The position numbers were made by a program, and so were the translations under genes. This document shows positions 34,964 to 44,001 of a DNA stretch of 61,465 nt, piece after piece (positions within the stretch are counted from its first letter, which is position 1; every line of letters starts with the position of its first letter). Under the pieces are notes generated by a model, which was not told the DNA's origin, did no database searches, and saw only the letters and a program-made list of their open reading frames with translations. Origin of the DNA: Terriglobia bacterium (GTDB taxonomy: Bacteria > Acidobacteriota > Terriglobia > Terriglobales > Acidobacteriaceae); contig JAIQFW010000003.1 in assembly GCA_020073105.1 (NCBI GenBank), positions 1 through 61,465 of the forward strand, read 5' to 3'.

Positions 34964-35767
34964 ATGAGCCATCTTAGCATCGTCATACCTGTCTACAATG
35001 AAGGCGCAAATTTTGGGAAGCTTTGGAAGGAGCTTACACATTCGCTTCGGGCCGACTTCGTTGCCTACGTTGTATACGATTTCGACGAGGATAATACTGT
35101 TCCTGTCGTTCGCGAGATTATTGGCGGGGGTGAGGTTCGTCTACGGGCAGTGAAGAATCAGCGTGGACGGGGTGTAGTCGCCGCAATTATGACCGGGTTC
35201 GATGTCGTCCCGGACGGTCCAATACTGGTGGTTATGGCGGATCTCTCCGATGATCTGGAACAGGTAGATCGCATGTTGGCGCTATACAGTCAGGGCTATC
35301 ACCTCGTTGCCGGCAGTCGCTACATGCGTGGTGGTCGCTTGATCGGCGGTCCGTTCTTCAAGCAACTGCTGTCGAGATTAGCGGGAACGTCGTTGTTTTG
35401 GCTGCGAGGCTTACCCACTCATGATGCTACCAATGCCTTCAAAATCTATGATCGTGCCATGGTGAGAAGCTTCGTGGTGCAGAGTCGCGGCGGTTTCGAA
35501 CTGAATCTGGAGCTGACAGTAAAGGCGTTCCTGGCAGGCTATCGAATCGCCGAAGTACCTTCTACCTGGCGCGATCGAACCGAGGGACAGTCCCGTTTTC
35601 GCCTATGGAAGTGGCTGCCCTTGTATCTTCACTGGTATTTTCATGCATTCCGGCGGAAAGTTCCTGCCTTGTCAGCCGTTGTGAGGAGCAACGAGGGGGG
35701 CATCAGCGAAACTGAAGCAACCTCCCGTACCGCCCATCAAGGCGCCGAGTCGAGGTTTGGCACTTAG
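34964..35767 (+). CDS. GT2-family glycosyltransferase (DPM1-like)
   Basis: A 267-residue glycosyltransferase of family 2, fold GT-A. The start MSHLSIVIPVYNEGANF and the metal-site MADLSDDLEQV (in place of DADLQ) are clear, followed by VAGSRYMRGGRLIGG, which is the dolichol/polyprenyl-phosphate sugar transferase signature. FKIYDRAMVRSF and EVPSTWRDRTEGQSRF are also typical. No membrane domain is attached. It may transfer the sugar made by the two preceding enzymes to polyprenyl phosphate or to a growing glycan. Its stop lies four bases from the stop of the convergent membrane protein gene. Confidence 0.9.
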   Translation: MSHLSIVIPVYNEGANFGKLWKELTHSLRADFVAYVVYDFDEDNTVPVVREIIGGGEVRLRAVKNQRGRGVVAAIMTGFDVVPDGPILVVMADLSDDLEQVDRMLALYSQGYHLVAGSRYMRGGRLIGGPFFKQLLSRLAGTSLFWLRGLPTHDATNAFKIYDRAMVRSFVVQSRGGFELNLELTVKAFLAGYRIAEVPSTWRDRTEGQSRFRLWKWLPLYLHWYFHAFRRKVPALSAVVRSNEGGISETEATSRTAHQGAESRFGT

Positions 35768-35771
35768 ACAC

Positions 35772-37613
35772 TCACCTGACGATTGGGACCGCCACTGTCG
35801 TTAGAGGGCAGAGTTCCTCCCCCCGGTTGTCGACCGCATAGACGTCCATCAAGGTGGTTCCAATCGGCGGCCGAGCGAAACCCATCCATCCAACCGATTT
35901 CGCCTTCTTCAGGAATGTCTTACTACCCGAAGTATTAAGTTCGATACCGCCAACCCCAAAACCTGCGATCTTACCACTTGCAGCGATAACCAAACTCCAC
36001 ACTGGTTCTTCGGACGCACCACTCATTGCCTCTCCGTTGATCCGCATTCCGTCTCCTCTCGTGCCTGTGAGAGAATCCTCCACGGGTACCGGCTCCGCTA
36101 AACTGACTTCACCTGCACATTTCACCTTCGAACCTACGCGATAAACCGAGGCCAGTGGCTGGCCCATCCTCTCAAACGACGAAGCGGAAAACATGAAGAG
36201 GTGTTCCTCTCGAAAATACTCTGCATCGCGCCACGGGATTCCAGGGTCGGGAGGATACAGCCTTCCCAATGCCTGCTTGTCCGGTACGCCCGTGACAAGC
36301 GTTACCGCCGCAGCTTGCGACCTTTGTGTGACAAGACGAGACGCCCTCAGGCATAGCGGAAACAGCACTACCGCGGCAATCAACATGACGACGGGGATAG
36401 ACGCCAGCATGATCCTCAGCAGCCTCGGGGTCATCCGGTCAGCGATAAGTAACCACAAAGAGACAACCGCGAACCAAAAGAGCAAGTTAAACGTCTGATA
36501 TCGCGATTGGTAGGCTTGGTCCACCCCTATGCCGACGCGCCCAAGCGCGGTGATCAATGCAGTCGCCAGAGAGAACAACATAAGTCCGAGCAACGTGACA
36601 ATGTACGCCTTCTTCCATTGGAAGCGTGTCAATACAAGAAAAGCTGCCACTACACCTGCGAGCAACCCGAACGTGCCAGTCGAAACGGCGACCAAATCAC
36701 GAAGCTTTACCCATGGAGGCAAAATAACACCCATATACTTCGTGGCGTATTCCAAGATGGCCAAAGGATGGCGAACCGAGTACCAAGGCGATGTGTGATA
36801 CGAAGGCGAGGCGTAATGGTACAAATACGATCCGATGAGTACGCCACCCGCAACCACATAGATCGCAAGAGTTTTGAGCTTGGCACCCAGCATCACGGCA
36901 AACATAAGCAATATTGGCCAGACCACGACCCCATTACCGTTCGAATAGGTGGCAGCAGATGCGCCTAAAATCGATAGCCCAAGATCAACGTTTTGCACAC
37001 GCTGAGAGGAATCTACCTGCTGGTGTCTCAGCAGACACAACAAAGCCAGAACCAGGAAGAATCCGGGAAGGAAAAACGATATCTGAAACGCCCACATGAA
37101 ATTTTCCCATTGCGAGGGGCAGAACAGACAAAAGGCAGCTAGCCCAGTTAGGGAGCGCGTAAGAGTTCCCCCACAGCCTCCGAGGAACAACAAGCGTGCC
37201 AAGAGTATCAGAAAGCCGCACTGCACAGCAAAGATGCTGACAAACGAGATCCAGTGTTTACCGTGAAACAAATGGATATCGGCCAGAAGCAGCAACCGGT
37301 AGAACACGACGCGGTGTTCGTTGTGCTGAGTCCATAACCAGGAGATTGGGGGTCGGTGGTGCGGCGCGGTAGCAACCACGTCGATCTCTTGCCACTCGTC
37401 TGAAATGGGAACGACGGAATGTGAGGTAAAGATCTGATAAGTTCCAAAGCCAAAGGTTAAGAAGCCGCAGCCCAGAATCACATACGACAGCAGTTGTTCT
37501 GCTCTTCGCCATCCGTGCGCATCATGTCCGGGAGATCTGCCTTTCCAAACAGCCGGGCTCCCGGCCCCATGATCGAGGGGCGTTAAAGGTTGGACCACAC
37601 TCTTCGGAATCAA
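35772..37613 (-). CDS. Polytopic membrane protein, glycosyltransferase C-like
   Basis: A multi-pass protein of 613 residues with about ten hydrophobic helices (residues about 45-460) and a soluble C-terminal beta-rich domain (about 470-613). The first extracytoplasmic loop carries SDEWQEIDVV followed by HHRPPISWLWTQHNEHR, an acidic/histidine pattern reminiscent of GT-C sugar transferases. I know no named family, but similar proteins lie in other acidobacterial polysaccharide loci. I chose TTG 37613 because AAGGGGG stands four bases before it; the frame extends 42 codons further, with no support. It is the last gene of the minus-strand run, ending four bases from the convergent GT2 gene. Confidence 0.72.
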   Translation of the reverse strand: MIPKSVVQPLTPLDHGAGSPAVWKGRSPGHDAHGWRRAEQLLSYVILGCGFLTFGFGTYQIFTSHSVVPISDEWQEIDVVATAPHHRPPISWLWTQHNEHRVVFYRLLLLADIHLFHGKHWISFVSIFAVQCGFLILLARLLFLGGCGGTLTRSLTGLAAFCLFCPSQWENFMWAFQISFFLPGFFLVLALLCLLRHQQVDSSQRVQNVDLGLSILGASAATYSNGNGVVVWPILLMFAVMLGAKLKTLAIYVVAGGVLIGSYLYHYASPSYHTSPWYSVRHPLAILEYATKYMGVILPPWVKLRDLVAVSTGTFGLLAGVVAAFLVLTRFQWKKAYIVTLLGLMLFSLATALITALGRVGIGVDQAYQSRYQTFNLLFWFAVVSLWLLIADRMTPRLLRIMLASIPVVMLIAAVVLFPLCLRASRLVTQRSQAAAVTLVTGVPDKQALGRLYPPDPGIPWRDAEYFREEHLFMFSASSFERMGQPLASVYRVGSKVKCAGEVSLAEPVPVEDSLTGTRGDGMRINGEAMSGASEEPVWSLVIAASGKIAGFGVGGIELNTSGSKTFLKKAKSVGWMGFARPPIGTTLMDVYAVDNRGEELCPLTTVAVPIVR

Positions 37614-37846
37614 GATTCCCCCTTGTGATGATCGGTTGCGGCTTGGCGAAACAAACAGTCCATCGGACCGGAAGTCGATGATGAAACAATGACAAGCAGA
37701 AGAGCTATTTCTTTGTCCTGGCAAACACAAATAATCCACGTCGCGATTCTTTTCGAGTCTTTGGAAAACGGTGTGGGCGAGACTTGCCCAGTTCTCAAGC
37801 CGAAGGAATACCTCGGGGGGGAACCCTCCGAGGAACCGTTTACACT

Positions 37847-39064
37847 TTACCGTAAGGTGACAAGTACCTCGATCTTTCCCTTTCCCGCAGACAGCGGCTG
37901 CAGTGCTTTACCAATGACTGCACCGGGGAGTCTGGCCTTGTCGGTCCCACGCATTGCGTATCCCGGCGTAGAAGAAGTTACTAGCAGGTCTCCCCGTGAG
38001 ATCGGTCCATTCTCAGCACTTACTTTGCACGGAACGATACCTGTCATCGCCATCGGTATTTCGGCTGCCAACTCCGGATCTTCAGAACGATGCGGCGTAC
38101 CTACAATGCCCGGCTTTGTCGAGTACACCCCCGCTGCCAGGGTTGAATAAGAGTTAGTCGACAGGCCGAACTGGCGATCCAAGTTTGTATCGATGACGAG
38201 AACATCGCCGGGTTCATATTTTGTCCTGGCACCGACGGGGCTCACCGATTCAGCAAAATCTGCCCCTCCCACCTGTGTTCCGCCGTCGAAGAAGCCCTTT
38301 CCCGCACTGTCAATTCTGGCCTTTGTGAAATACTTGTAGGTTGCTGGATCATCGGCGCCGCTCCATCCGGCGTGTCCGAACTGGAACCTGAAATTGTCAT
38401 TTGGATCGCGTAATGCGAGGAGCATGTCACCATGGCTGGCATGTTGGTAAGTATCCCCTGCGATCAACACAAAGCTCCGGGATCTGTCAAGCACACCATT
38501 GTCGATGACACTGTAAGCGCTGGAAAAAACTCCTCCAAAGTCATCGTTATCCTCCACCCAGAAGTTCCCCCCTGCCTGACATGAGTCTTGGGCTATCCAG
38601 GCCGGTTCACTTTTCGAGCAGCGCGAATGGTTGGGATGAACCCCTAGGAAAATGCTATTAATTTCGAGACCGCCAGGGTAGTCCATATTCATGCCGTATG
38701 CATATGGCACAATCACAAAGTCTTTATTGCGCGTTGATTCGGGGGGATGGGTGTCGTCAATCGTGACAGCATCTGGAACACAGAAGAAGTTTGCCTGATC
38801 AGAAGCTGATTGTTGACTATTGGATCGTTTGTCGCAATATGCTCTGGATACGCGGAAGTGCATTTGCGGTCCGGCCTGCTCTTCATAGCCCGAAACAACG
38901 TCGTTATCATCTGGAACGATCGCGACCTCTCCGAAATCCTCAGCATTCAGGTTATTCGAAAACCTGGTCGGTCCAGTCTTAGCGATTGGACTGCTGCTGT
39001 GGGCGCTGCACCCCACAAAAGATCCGATCGTGAGAACCAGTATGGCAACTCGATTAGCACTCAT
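37847..39064 (-). CDS. Lipoprotein with tail-fibre-like C-terminal domain
   Basis: A 405-residue lipoprotein: signal MSANRVAILVLTIGSFVGC, with Cys19 as the lipidated residue. The middle is rich in Asp, Asn and aromatic residues (FGHAGWSGADDPATYKYF). The last 130 residues (GARTKYEPGDVLVIDTNLDR, then AAGVYSTKPGIVG and ISRGDLLVTSSTPGYAM, GKALQPLSAGKGKIEVLVTL) match a domain found at the end of many phage tail fibres and bacterial surface proteins, possibly a trimerisation or autoprocessing cap. GGAGG supports ATG 39064. It is in the run of polysaccharide genes, so it may bind or anchor the polymer; that is inference. No enzymatic motif is seen. Confidence 0.75.
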   Translation of the reverse strand: MSANRVAILVLTIGSFVGCSAHSSSPIAKTGPTRFSNNLNAEDFGEVAIVPDDNDVVSGYEEQAGPQMHFRVSRAYCDKRSNSQQSASDQANFFCVPDAVTIDDTHPPESTRNKDFVIVPYAYGMNMDYPGGLEINSIFLGVHPNHSRCSKSEPAWIAQDSCQAGGNFWVEDNDDFGGVFSSAYSVIDNGVLDRSRSFVLIAGDTYQHASHGDMLLALRDPNDNFRFQFGHAGWSGADDPATYKYFTKARIDSAGKGFFDGGTQVGGADFAESVSPVGARTKYEPGDVLVIDTNLDRQFGLSTNSYSTLAAGVYSTKPGIVGTPHRSEDPELAAEIPMAMTGIVPCKVSAENGPISRGDLLVTSSTPGYAMRGTDKARLPGAVIGKALQPLSAGKGKIEVLVTLR

Positions 39065-39631
39065 TGAGCCTCCGCTAGTCCGTCTTTTTCCGTGCTTAAC
39101 ACAGAACAGTTCCAATTCTCGTTTGCAATCCTACGTTCTTTCACCCGCGAAGCAGCTCGATCTTGAAGATTTTCGTTACTCTGTGGTGCACAGCATGCCT
39201 TCTTTATGGAGTTACAAGAAGGCAGCATTTTACTCAAGAACGGAGAGTTTGTGGTACCAATGCCCGTTGCTGACGGCTGACCCCGTGGATTCATCCGCAT
39301 CCATAGCGGAAGCTAACAGAGTTGGAGCCGCGATTGAGGGGACGACTGTCCGAGGTAGGATTTGAGGCAACTTGGGCGAAGCAGCTCGGAGTAGATCTGA
39401 TTAAGTACAGGGCCCAGGGCAAAAAGCGAGTTTTCGCCCCAGGGCTGAACGGTCTCGAGGCGGCTTTGGAGGGGATCCGCAGCAGGATATGGAATGGTAC
39501 TGGCAGTCAGCTAAAGCGCGAGGCGCGTTGTGATCAGATGAAAGAAAGCGCCCAGTAGACGGGATGTGGACGAGACCTTGCATGCGTCGATACGCTTAGA
39601 AGGATCCGTGCAAAAGGCCGTGGACGCGGCC
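39065..39631. other. Intergenic region, no recognisable gene
   Basis: About 570 bases between two minus-strand genes. A plus-strand frame at 39322-39558 exists but shows no ribosome site, family feature or conserved motif. The minus strand near 39065-39120 must contain the promoter or leader for the lipoprotein, but no clear -35/-10 pair was found. Confidence 0.4.
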
Positions 39632-41200
39632 TCAATCACCGGCTTCCGCCGAAAACACTTTGACGAGTTCCGGTACTTCGGCTCTCTGCGCCAGCGCCGC
39701 CATAACTTGGGCACCGACCTCATCCTGCTGGAGCGGACTGCCATACTGTTGAAGGAATTTGACGTTGCTGTACAGCGGTAGGTGGTAATCCATAATCAGT
39801 CCGTTCTCGAACGCCACCTTCAACTCCTTGATTCCATCCTCCAGCGTTTTCGAGCAGAAAAAGCCGAGCTCCGTCTTTATCTTTCGGAATGAAACGCGGT
39901 AGTTGCGACGATCGGAGTTGTGGACGTGTTCAATACGGGTATCGGGAAATACGTCGTTAATCCTGCGCGCCAGGTCCCCCAGGGTATAGTTCAGTCCGTC
40001 GTCGCCAACGTTGTAGGTCTGGCCTCCGACCACTTCAACCGGTGCCTCAAGCACTCGAATGATGGATTCGGCCGCGTCTCCAACGTGGAGAAAGGGTCGC
40101 CACTGCTCACCGTTAAAAATCGTTACCACGCCATCTTTCATGGCCTTTGCCGTGAGTAGATTCACCACTAGATCAAAACGCGGCCGGGGTGATAGGCCGA
40201 AAATCGTGGAGAAACGCAGGATCGTGGGATGGAAACCATCTCCCATCGCCGTCAACAGCTCCTTCTCGGAATCGACCTTGGTCTTTGCGTAGAGTGAAAC
40301 CGGGCTAACCTCGGAATCCTCCGTCATCAGTTCATCGGAGGCCCCGTACACACTGCAGCTGGAGGCGAATACAAACCGTCTTACGCCCTCACCCTTTGCT
40401 ATTTCGATCATCATACGGGTTGCGGCGTAGTTGATCTCGCGCGCAGTCTTGTGGTCACGGTCGCAGGCCGGGTCGCCGACAATTGCCGCCAAATGAACGA
40501 TCGCACGTACTCCTGTCATCGCACGGACGACATCTTGAATGTTGCGGCAGTCGCCCCGCAGAAACTTGAAACGGGGATGGCGCACGATCTCTTCGATCGG
40601 CGAGGCACCGTAAACCAGACTGTCAAGCACCCGCACGCGGTATCCGCGATCGAGCAGCTTACGGGTCACAATCGAGCCAATGTAGCCAGCACCACCTACC
40701 ACCAGAATCGTCTCTGGAACGGGTGGCTCTGTCGGATATCGATGTGCACGTTCGCTCTCAAAAGCCCAGTACTTCAACCAGCGCACACCTGGCGTTGCAA
40801 TCACCACCAGAATGGCAAATGCCGCGGCAGTAGAATACGGCGGAAGAGCGTCGGAAGGGTAAAGAACCGCGCTGATGATCACCAAGCCAAGCACACTGAC
40901 AACTGCTGTCACAGCGGCCCGACGGAGCTTAAGAAACATGGCTGTACCACGCCACGTCCGTGTGTACAGCCCGCTGATCGCACAGGCACATGGAAACAAG
41001 GTGGAAAGCGGCAGGAACACGTTCACATAGTAGCTGCGTAGCGACGTAAGATAAGTCGAGACAGACTGAGTGGGCACGGCCTTCAATTTGAGCGCTTCGA
41101 ACAACAACGCGAAGAGCATTGCGACGTGCACCGTGACCAAATCCGCGAGGACGCGCACAGCCACATCGAACAAATTGGAAAACCACGTCTTCTTGATCAT
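39632..41200 (-). CDS. Membrane-anchored extended-SDR protein (CapD-like TM half, epimerase half)
   Basis: A 522-residue fusion. Residues 10-36, 60-80, 96-113 and 124-138 are four membrane helices as in the N-terminus of PglF/CapD/FlaA1-type enzymes. From residue 165 comes a GalE-type extended SDR with GGAGYIGS (169-176), SSCSVYG (280-286) and Tyr304-x3-Lys308 (YAKTK). PglF/CapD enzymes use a different catalytic arrangement and lack the Tyr. The gene sits in the position of pglF after genes like pglA, C, D and E. The C-terminus (LYSNVKFLQQYG) resembles that of the SDR at 47281-48300. It probably works on a UDP-sugar at the membrane. Start chosen at MIKKTWF (41200) as the frame upstream to 41284 has no support. 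Confidence 0.85.
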   Translation of the reverse strand: MIKKTWFSNLFDVAVRVLADLVTVHVAMLFALLFEALKLKAVPTQSVSTYLTSLRSYYVNVFLPLSTLFPCACAISGLYTRTWRGTAMFLKLRRAAVTAVVSVLGLVIISAVLYPSDALPPYSTAAAFAILVVIATPGVRWLKYWAFESERAHRYPTEPPVPETILVVGGAGYIGSIVTRKLLDRGYRVRVLDSLVYGASPIEEIVRHPRFKFLRGDCRNIQDVVRAMTGVRAIVHLAAIVGDPACDRDHKTAREINYAATRMMIEIAKGEGVRRFVFASSCSVYGASDELMTEDSEVSPVSLYAKTKVDSEKELLTAMGDGFHPTILRFSTIFGLSPRPRFDLVVNLLTAKAMKDGVVTIFNGEQWRPFLHVGDAAESIIRVLEAPVEVVGGQTYNVGDDGLNYTLGDLARRINDVFPDTRIEHVHNSDRRNYRVSFRKIKTELGFFCSKTLEDGIKELKVAFENGLIMDYHLPLYSNVKFLQQYGSPLQQDEVGAQVMAALAQRAEVPELVKVFSAEAGD

Positions 41201-41436
41201 AGTCGTTCCGATACAAATTACATCATTTATACCCTGAAAATTACATGTGTCGCCGCCCCTCCAATGACAATACCTGTCCCGCAAACAGTTAGAACCCTAG
41301 CACGCAGGTAAAGTTTCGGGAACATTGGATTGTATCACCAGAATCACAAGTGACAACGACATTAGAGACAACCCGTCTCTCTCAATGCCGCCTGTTCAGC
41401 GCGAACCTTTGCGCTCCTCGGCGCCCGACCGAGGAC

Positions 41437-42708
41437 TCACCCAAGAGCAGTAACGACCGGTGCGCGGCGCAGTGTCCTGCGAGAGATTGCCGTGGCAGCG
41501 TGCATAACCTTGGCAACCGCCCGCCATGTGTCGTGCATGTCACCCACCGAAAGTGTTGGATGAACCAGGAACATCAGGCTGGTCTCGCCGAGTCTCTTTG
41601 CGACCGCCCACCGAGCGGCAGGACGAAGATCGAGTGGAAACGCTTTCTCCATATAGATTTCGCTGCAGCTTCCTGAGAAGCAAGGAATGCCTTCCGCCGT
41701 GATCGCCGAGAGAATGCGGTCCCGGGTCCACCCTTCTCGGAGTTCTTCCGGACGGACGAAAGCGTAGTACTTGTAGTAAGAATGCGCAATGTGGTCGGGC
41801 GGCCGGATCACGCGGAGGGCCGAATGCTGCCGGAATCCTTGCGCCAAGATGGCTGCGTTCCTGCGCCGGATCTCAACCATCCCGGGAAGTTTCCGCAGAA
41901 GCACACGGCCGAGTGCGGATTGAAATTCTGTGAGGCGCCAGTTGGTTCCGAAGGATTCGTGAAGCCATCGAAAACCAGGCAGATGCTTGCGGTTGTAAAC
42001 GGCGTCATAGCTCTTGCCGTGATCCTTGAAGCTCCAGGCCAGATCCCAAATTTCTTTATTGTTGGTCGTAATCATGCCGCCTTCTCCCCCGGTCGTCATG
42101 ATCTTGTCCTGACAGAAGGAGAAAGCAGCGACGTCACTGAGGGAACCGACAGGGCGACCCTTGTAAGTGGCCCCGTGGGCCTGCGCGCAATCTTCGACTA
42201 CGTGCACACGGTGCTCGCGAGCCAGAGCCAGAATTGGGTCCATTTCGCAGGGCAACCCCGCGAGATGGACTGCGATAATGGCCCTGGTGTGAGGCGTGAG
42301 CAGCGGCCGGATGGTGTCGACAGTGAGATTCTGGCTGTGCTCGTCAACATCGGCCAAGACCGGAGTGGCGCCTCGCATAACAACGCAGCTTGCAGACGCA
42401 ATAAAGGTGCGACTGGGGACGATAACTTCGTCGCCCGGGCCGATTCCGAGAGCGTGGAGTGCAAGTTCCAGTGCTACCGTGCCGTTAGCCAAGGCAACGG
42501 CATATTTGCAGCCCGCCTGTGCGGCAAATTCCTTTTCGAACTGCCGCCCTTCATCACCGGTCCAATAGTTGACCTTGCCGGATTGAAGAACCCGCGTAGC
42601 AGCTTCGATTTCATCCGGCTCAAAGTGGGGCCAGGGCGCGAACGGAGCTTTTCGGACCGGTTGACCCCCATCCACCGCAAGATTTTGCCAAGAAGATGTG
42701 TTGTTCAT
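41437..42708 (-). CDS. DegT/DnrJ-family aminotransferase (PglE-like)
   Basis: A 423-residue PLP-dependent sugar aminotransferase. Lys202 in FSFCQDKIMTTGGEGG is the PLP lysine. Other family marks are GDEVIVPSRTFIASASCV, VHLAGLPCEMDPIL and VEDCAQAHGATYKG, with an NWRLTEFQSALGRVLL segment. In the context of PglC- and PglD-like neighbours it should aminate the 4-keto sugar of UDP-GlcNAc-derived intermediate. The ATG at 42708 is preferred, as the frame to 42831 would overlap the acetyltransferase gene. Only about 40 nt separate them. Confidence 0.91.
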   Translation of the reverse strand: MNNTSSWQNLAVDGGQPVRKAPFAPWPHFEPDEIEAATRVLQSGKVNYWTGDEGRQFEKEFAAQAGCKYAVALANGTVALELALHALGIGPGDEVIVPSRTFIASASCVVMRGATPVLADVDEHSQNLTVDTIRPLLTPHTRAIIAVHLAGLPCEMDPILALAREHRVHVVEDCAQAHGATYKGRPVGSLSDVAAFSFCQDKIMTTGGEGGMITTNNKEIWDLAWSFKDHGKSYDAVYNRKHLPGFRWLHESFGTNWRLTEFQSALGRVLLRKLPGMVEIRRRNAAILAQGFRQHSALRVIRPPDHIAHSYYKYYAFVRPEELREGWTRDRILSAITAEGIPCFSGSCSEIYMEKAFPLDLRPAARWAVAKRLGETSLMFLVHPTLSVGDMHDTWRAVAKVMHAATAISRRTLRRAPVVTALG

Positions 42709-42748
42709 TGTGAGCTTGTCTAAGAACAAAATCGGAGGCTGCATTGTT

Positions 42749-43390
42749 TCAAGCGCCCCGCTGGATACGTGCAGGAACGCCAAAAGCGACCACACCATCA
42801 GGGACGTCACTGACCACGACGGCTCCTGCACCTACGATGCTGCGTGCACCGATGCTTATACACTGAATGATGACAGCCCCCATTCCGACTAGCGAAAGCG
42901 TCCCCAATCGTGACGCTCCGCCCATCGCGGCGTTCGGAGCAACGTGTGCGAAATCACCAAGTTCTACGTCGTGGTCAATCGACGCCGCGGTATTCACGAT
43001 TGCTCCTCTGCCGATTTTCGCGTTGGGGTTAATGGCTGCCTGAGCCATCACCACCGAACCAGGACCCAGCTGGGCTGACGCGGAAACCGACGCTCCTGGG
43101 TGCACGAGCGTCGCCAATTCTGCGCCCCAGGCAACGCATTTCTCAGCGGCCCTCTGTCGCGCAAGATTATCTCCGATGCCGAGGGCCACCGCGACCCGCG
43201 CTTTCCCTGCTTCCTGCTGCAACCACTGACCATTGCCACAAACCGGCAATCCGAGGATAGTCGCGCCCTGCAATTGGTCGTTGTCATCTATGAAGCCTGC
43301 GAGATGCGGCTCCTTGCGGGCAAGCAAAATGTCCGCGACGACCTTACCGTGTCCACGGGCTCCGTAGACAAATAGCTTCTGGACAGTCAT
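42749..43390 (-). CDS. PglD/NeuD-like sugar O/N-acetyltransferase
   Basis: An acetyltransferase of about 213 residues with an N-terminal Rossmann-like UDP-sugar site (KLFVYGARGHGKVVADILLA, AGFIDDNDQL) and a C-terminal left-handed beta-helix of hexapeptide repeats (IGRGAIVNTAASIDHDVELG, DFAHVAPNAAMGGASRLG, IGARSIVGAGAVVVSDVPDG). It should acetylate the 4-amino group of a UDP-sugar, as PglD does, with the conserved His in ASIDHDVEL as base. The start overlaps the stop of the phosphosugar transferase gene (ATGATGA; ATG 43390 or 43393), so the two are translationally coupled. Confidence 0.9.
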   Translation of the reverse strand: MTVQKLFVYGARGHGKVVADILLARKEPHLAGFIDDNDQLQGATILGLPVCGNGQWLQQEAGKARVAVALGIGDNLARQRAAEKCVAWGAELATLVHPGASVSASAQLGPGSVVMAQAAINPNAKIGRGAIVNTAASIDHDVELGDFAHVAPNAAMGGASRLGTLSLVGMGAVIIQCISIGARSIVGAGAVVVSDVPDGVVAFGVPARIQRGA

Positions 43391-44001
43391 CATCCGGCGT
43401 GGTTGTTGCCCAGGAACTTGGGCATCGTGGCATGACCCCGCTGTGAGATACCCTCCCGAAGGAGCACCTTTCGAATCGTCATCAGAATTATCCTGCAATC
43501 AAGGGCAAGACTCCAATGATCGACGTACCAGACATCCAGCCGGAATCGCTCCTCCCAGCTTAGAGCGTTTCTTCCGTTCACCTGCGCCCAGCCGGTGATG
43601 CCGGGTTTCACATCGTGGCGGCGAGCTTGCTCCGGAGTATAGCGCTCCAAATATTCCATAAGAAGGGGTCGAGGTCCGACCAAGCTCATCTCTCCCTTCC
43701 ACACATTCCAGAGTTGGGGAATCTCGTCCAGGCTGAAACGGCGAAGAAGTCGCCCTAACCTGGTAAGCCTCCTTTCGTCCGCAAGGAGACTTCCTTGTGT
43801 ATCGCACATTGAATTCATAGTTCGAAACTTTAGCAGCACGAAAGGCTTGCTCTGGTAGCCGGGACGAACCTGGCGGAACAACACTGGGCTACCCATGCTG
43901 AGCCGTATAGCGATTGCAAGGCACCCCGATAGCGGCGCGAGCAGAAGAAGAGCTAGCGTTGCCACCAGGAAGTCGAAACACTTTTTGACGAACCGGCTCA
44001 T
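43390..44001 (-). CDS. Undecaprenyl-phosphate phosphosugar transferase (PglC-like)
   Basis: A small monotopic phosphoglycosyl transferase (203 aa) that puts the first sugar phosphate on undecaprenyl phosphate and starts the polymer. A reentrant N-terminal membrane helix (residues 6-32, FDFLVATLALLLLAPLSG) is followed by the family motifs VLFRQVRPGYQSKPFVLLKF, KFRTM, LRRFSLDEIPQLWNVW with the Asp-Glu catalytic dyad, LVGPRPLL and KPGITGWAQVNGRN. The small size and absence of further TM helices place it with PglC, WcaJ's catalytic half and SugT-type enzymes. Its end overlaps the acetyltransferase start and its start overlaps the GT4 stop by four bases. Confidence 0.94.
   Translation of the reverse strand: MSRFVKKCFDFLVATLALLLLAPLSGCLAIAIRLSMGSPVLFRQVRPGYQSKPFVLLKFRTMNSMCDTQGSLLADERRLTRLGRLLRRFSLDEIPQLWNVWKGEMSLVGPRPLLMEYLERYTPEQARRHDVKPGITGWAQVNGRNALSWEERFRLDVWYVDHWSLALDCRIILMTIRKVLLREGISQRGHATMPKFLGNNHAG

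Noticed and set aside
41782-42723. Open frame of 313 codons on the plus strand
   Set aside because: It is antisense to the PglE-like aminotransferase.
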